From positions 1 to 6,857 of the forward strand of contig JALHPH010000085.1 in the NCBI GenBank assembly GCA_022842565.1: a stretch of DNA of 6,857 nt, given 5' to 3'. The position numbers were made by a program, and so were the translations under genes. The notes under the pieces are model-generated. The model searched no databases, had not been told where the DNA came from, and saw only the letters and a program-made list of their open reading frames with translations. Source of the DNA: Fimbriimonadaceae bacterium (GTDB lineage Bacteria; Armatimonadota; Fimbriimonadia; Fimbriimonadales; Fimbriimonadaceae). Of this stretch, positions 4,776 to 6,857 are shown piece by piece; position 1 is the first letter of the stretch, and each line of letters opens with the position of its first letter.

Positions 4776-6857
4776 ATGGCTCGTATTGGTTCTCTAAATT
4801 TCTTAGCGCTTGTTGCGCTCGTTCCAGTTCCTGTTCTCGCCCAATCCGAATCCGACGCCGTGAATTTTCCGGCGGCGTGGGTCAAAGCGTTCGAATGGCG
4901 CTCCATTGGTCCGGCTGGAATGGGCGGTCGCGTCACCAGCATCGCGGTCAACCCCCAAGATTCCAGCAACTACTATGTGGGCATGGCCACGGCCGGAGTC
5001 ATCCGCACTCGAAATAACGGCGTGACTTTCGAGCCGATCTTCCAAGATCAGGCTGTTTCGTCCGTCGGTGATGTGGAAGTCTCGCCGAGCAATCCCAATG
5101 TCATTTGGGTTGGCACCGGCGAATCGAACCCACGTAACAGCGTCAGCTACGGAAACGGCGTTTACAAGAGCACGGACGGCGGCGACACCTGGGCGCACAT
5201 GGGCCTGAAAGACAGCTTCCAGATCGGCAAAATTCTGATCCACCCCAAGAACCCCGACGTGGTTTATGTCGGCGCACTCGGCCGCCTCTGGGGACCCAAC
5301 CAGGAGAGAGGGCTCTACAAAACCATAGACGGCGGCAAATCCTGGTCGCGCGTGCACTTTGTGAACTCCAATACCGGCGTCATCGACGCGGTAATGAACC
5401 CAAAGAACCCTGACGAGATCGTCATTGCCACCTGGGAGCGTCGCCGCAACGAGTACGACGCGATGGAAGGCACCCCCGCACTCCCCGATGGTTACGACGG
5501 CTACGACCCCATCATCAAGTGGGGCACCGGCAGCGGCCTGTGGAAAACGACGAACGGCGGCCAATCCTGGTCACGAATTGGAAAGGGACTCCCGACAGGC
5601 AAAATGGGCCGCATCGGCCTGGACATGTGGTTGAAGGACCCCAAAGTGCTGGTTGCGGTCGTCGATTCTGAAGATGTTGGCAAGGGTGCCCGACCACCAC
5701 GTGGCACCGTCGGATTCGAGGGCAAAGATGTCGCCAATGGAATTGAATTCACGGCATTGACACCCAACGGCGCAGCAGCGACGGCTGGCATCAAGGTCGG
5801 AGACATTTTGCGCAATGTGGATGGCAAGCCAACCCGGACCCTTCGGCAGTATTTCGACACGATTCGCGATATGCGAAGCAACATGCCCATCGATTTCGAG
5901 GTGATGCGCGATGGCAAGTCGCAGGTCATAAAGGTCTCGATGCGACCCAACCCCAGCGCGACGAGCATGATGATTTCGCTACGCGGCACCCTCGGCTTGC
6001 GCGTGGAAGAAGTGAGCGGCGGCCTTCGAGTCACGCAGGTCCAAGCCGAGAGCCTGGCTGCAAAGGCTGGCATCACAGTTGGCGACATCATCACCGTCTT
6101 CGAGGGTAAATCCGCCCCATTAGCGGCTGACGTGACCAGCATCCTCAGCGAGAAAGAACTTGGAGCCACGCTGAAGCTCACTTATCGACGCGAAGACAAG
6201 ACCCAAGAAGTTGAACTGAAAACCCAGGCGCCCACCGCCCAGTCGGCCAGGTTTTACACCGCCATGCTCGGCGGCCAACAAGCCAATGTGCAAGATATGC
6301 AGGGCGACAACGGACACCAATACGGTGGCGTTTACCGATCCGATGACGGCGGCAACTCTTGGCGACGGCTGAACTCCATCAACCCGCGCCCGATGTACTT
6401 CAGCAAAATCAAAATTGATCCGCAAAACGACCAAAACCTGTATCTGGCGGGCATCAGCTTCCACCGATCGCAAGACGGCGGCAAGACCTTCACCGCCGAT
6501 GCTGGCGAGCGCGTCCACTCCGACCAACACGCGATTTGGGTGAACCCTAACGACCCTCGGCACCTGCTTGTGGGAACCGACGGCGGCTGGTACGTTAGCT
6601 ACGACCGAACCCGAACCTGGGAGCACGAAAACAACTTGCCGCTTGGCCAGTTCTATCACGTGACGGTGGACAACCGCGCGCCGTATTGGGTGTTCGGCGG
6701 CCTGCAAGACAACGGCTCATGGGGCGGCCCCAGCATGACCCGCAATGGCGGCCCAGTGAACGAAAACTGGCTCTCGCTGAACGGAGGCGACGGTTTTGTA
6801 TGCCGAGTCGACGCCAGCGACCCCAATATCATTTATGCCGAGAGCCAAGGCGGAATG
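4776..6857 (+). CDS. Secreted BNR/VPS10-type beta-propeller protein with tandem PDZ domains (3' end cut)
   Basis: The first 694 residues of a large exported protein; no stop appears before the window end. Residues 1-22 form a signal peptide ending VLA, with Q23 likely first in the mature chain. The main body is a sortilin/VPS10-like propeller with Asp-box repeats: STDGGDTW (132-139), TIDGGKSW (183-190), TTNGGQSW (258-265), SDDGGNSW (522-529) and SQDGGKTF (565-572), plus propeller strands such as NPNVIWVGTGE and DGGWYVSYD. Between the third and fourth boxes two PDZ-like domains are inserted, about 309-390 (with GIKVGDILRNVDG) and 402-483 (with GITVGDIITVFEG). Each shows the usual 'A/AGI-VGD-I' core. 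Relatives usually exceed 900 residues and are annotated as glycosyl hydrolase, sortilin or WD40/YVTN/BNR-like repeat proteins; enzyme activity is generally unproven. A binding or proteolysis-linked role outside the cytoplasm is an inference. The start is the first ATG that gives a good signal peptide. Confidence 0.88.
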   Translation, partial: MARIGSLNFLALVALVPVPVLAQSESDAVNFPAAWVKAFEWRSIGPAGMGGRVTSIAVNPQDSSNYYVGMATAGVIRTRNNGVTFEPIFQDQAVSSVGDVEVSPSNPNVIWVGTGESNPRNSVSYGNGVYKSTDGGDTWAHMGLKDSFQIGKILIHPKNPDVVYVGALGRLWGPNQERGLYKTIDGGKSWSRVHFVNSNTGVIDAVMNPKNPDEIVIATWERRRNEYDAMEGTPALPDGYDGYDPIIKWGTGSGLWKTTNGGQSWSRIGKGLPTGKMGRIGLDMWLKDPKVLVAVVDSEDVGKGARPPRGTVGFEGKDVANGIEFTALTPNGAAATAGIKVGDILRNVDGKPTRTLRQYFDTIRDMRSNMPIDFEVMRDGKSQVIKVSMRPNPSATSMMISLRGTLGLRVEEVSGGLRVTQVQAESLAAKAGITVGDIITVFEGKSAPLAADVTSILSEKELGATLKLTYRREDKTQEVELKTQAPTAQSARFYTAMLGGQQANVQDMQGDNGHQYGGVYRSDDGGNSWRRLNSINPRPMYFSKIKIDPQNDQNLYLAGISFHRSQDGGKTFTADAGERVHSDQHAIWVNPNDPRHLLVGTDGGWYVSYDRTRTWEHENNLPLGQFYHVTVDNRAPYWVFGGLQDNGSWGGPSMTRNGGPVNENWLSLNGGDGFVCRVDASDPNIIYAESQGGM

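Noticed and set aside
4643..4969. Upstream extension of the nitroreductase frame (109 extra residues)
   Set aside because: It overlaps the divergent propeller gene's start and signal peptide, and the nitroreductase family begins at the ATG at 4642, which has its own TATAAT.
4803..6707. Several minus-strand open frames of 190-250 codons
   Set aside because: They are antisense to the clearly coding propeller/PDZ gene; their low-complexity Ala/Val/Arg composition is what GC-rich antisense frames give.

Overview
The window is gene-dense bacterial chromosome from an organism with moderately high GC. It looks like housekeeping and periplasmic or secreted functions, with no sign of mobile DNA. The protein sequences (an IF-1 with a basic N-terminal tail, a secreted BNR/VPS10-type propeller, a UshA-type nucleotidase) and several starts with a TAnnnT box about 5-7 nt upstream suggest a phylum such as Armatimonadota or a Deinococcota-like lineage. 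This placement is a weak inference.

Layout. At the left edge a dUTPase gene (dut, minus, cut by the window) diverges from a small VOC/glyoxalase-fold gene (plus, 330-743) across only 41 bp. The VOC gene converges tail to tail with a secreted 5'-nucleotidase (minus, 740-2254), and their stop codons overlap. Upstream of the nucleotidase on the minus strand lie infA (translation initiation factor IF-1) and hemW (radical-SAM haem chaperone). The order hemW-infA-nucleotidase has gaps of 43 and 54 bp and may be one transcript. Upstream of hemW is a very small gene (3801-3977), then a rho-independent terminator and a nitroreductase-family gene (4025-4642), all on the minus strand. The right third is one large plus-strand gene that leaves the window. 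It encodes a secreted beta-propeller protein with Asp-box repeats and two PDZ domains inserted in the propeller.

Main discovery. The small gene at 3801-3977 encodes a 58-residue protein with two hydrophobic segments, resembling the DUF6132 family. It is readable only if an in-frame UGA (3885-3887) is decoded. The UGA falls where the family has its conserved Cys, giving a Cys-Ser-Thr-Sec (CxxU) motif. It is followed by a perfect 6-bp hairpin with a GGUC loop starting 22 nt after the UGA, the same loop core and similar spacing as the E. coli fdhF SECIS. I therefore call it a probable new membrane selenoprotein. Ordinary gene calling would miss it or annotate two fragments.

Second theme. dut, the VOC gene, hemW and the nitroreductase all have a TAnnnT -10-like hexamer ending 5-7 nt before the start codon and no good Shine-Dalgarno sequence, as expected for leaderless mRNAs. 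The putative selenoprotein differs: it has an SD-like AGG and lies just past a terminator, so it may depend on read-through from the nitroreductase gene.
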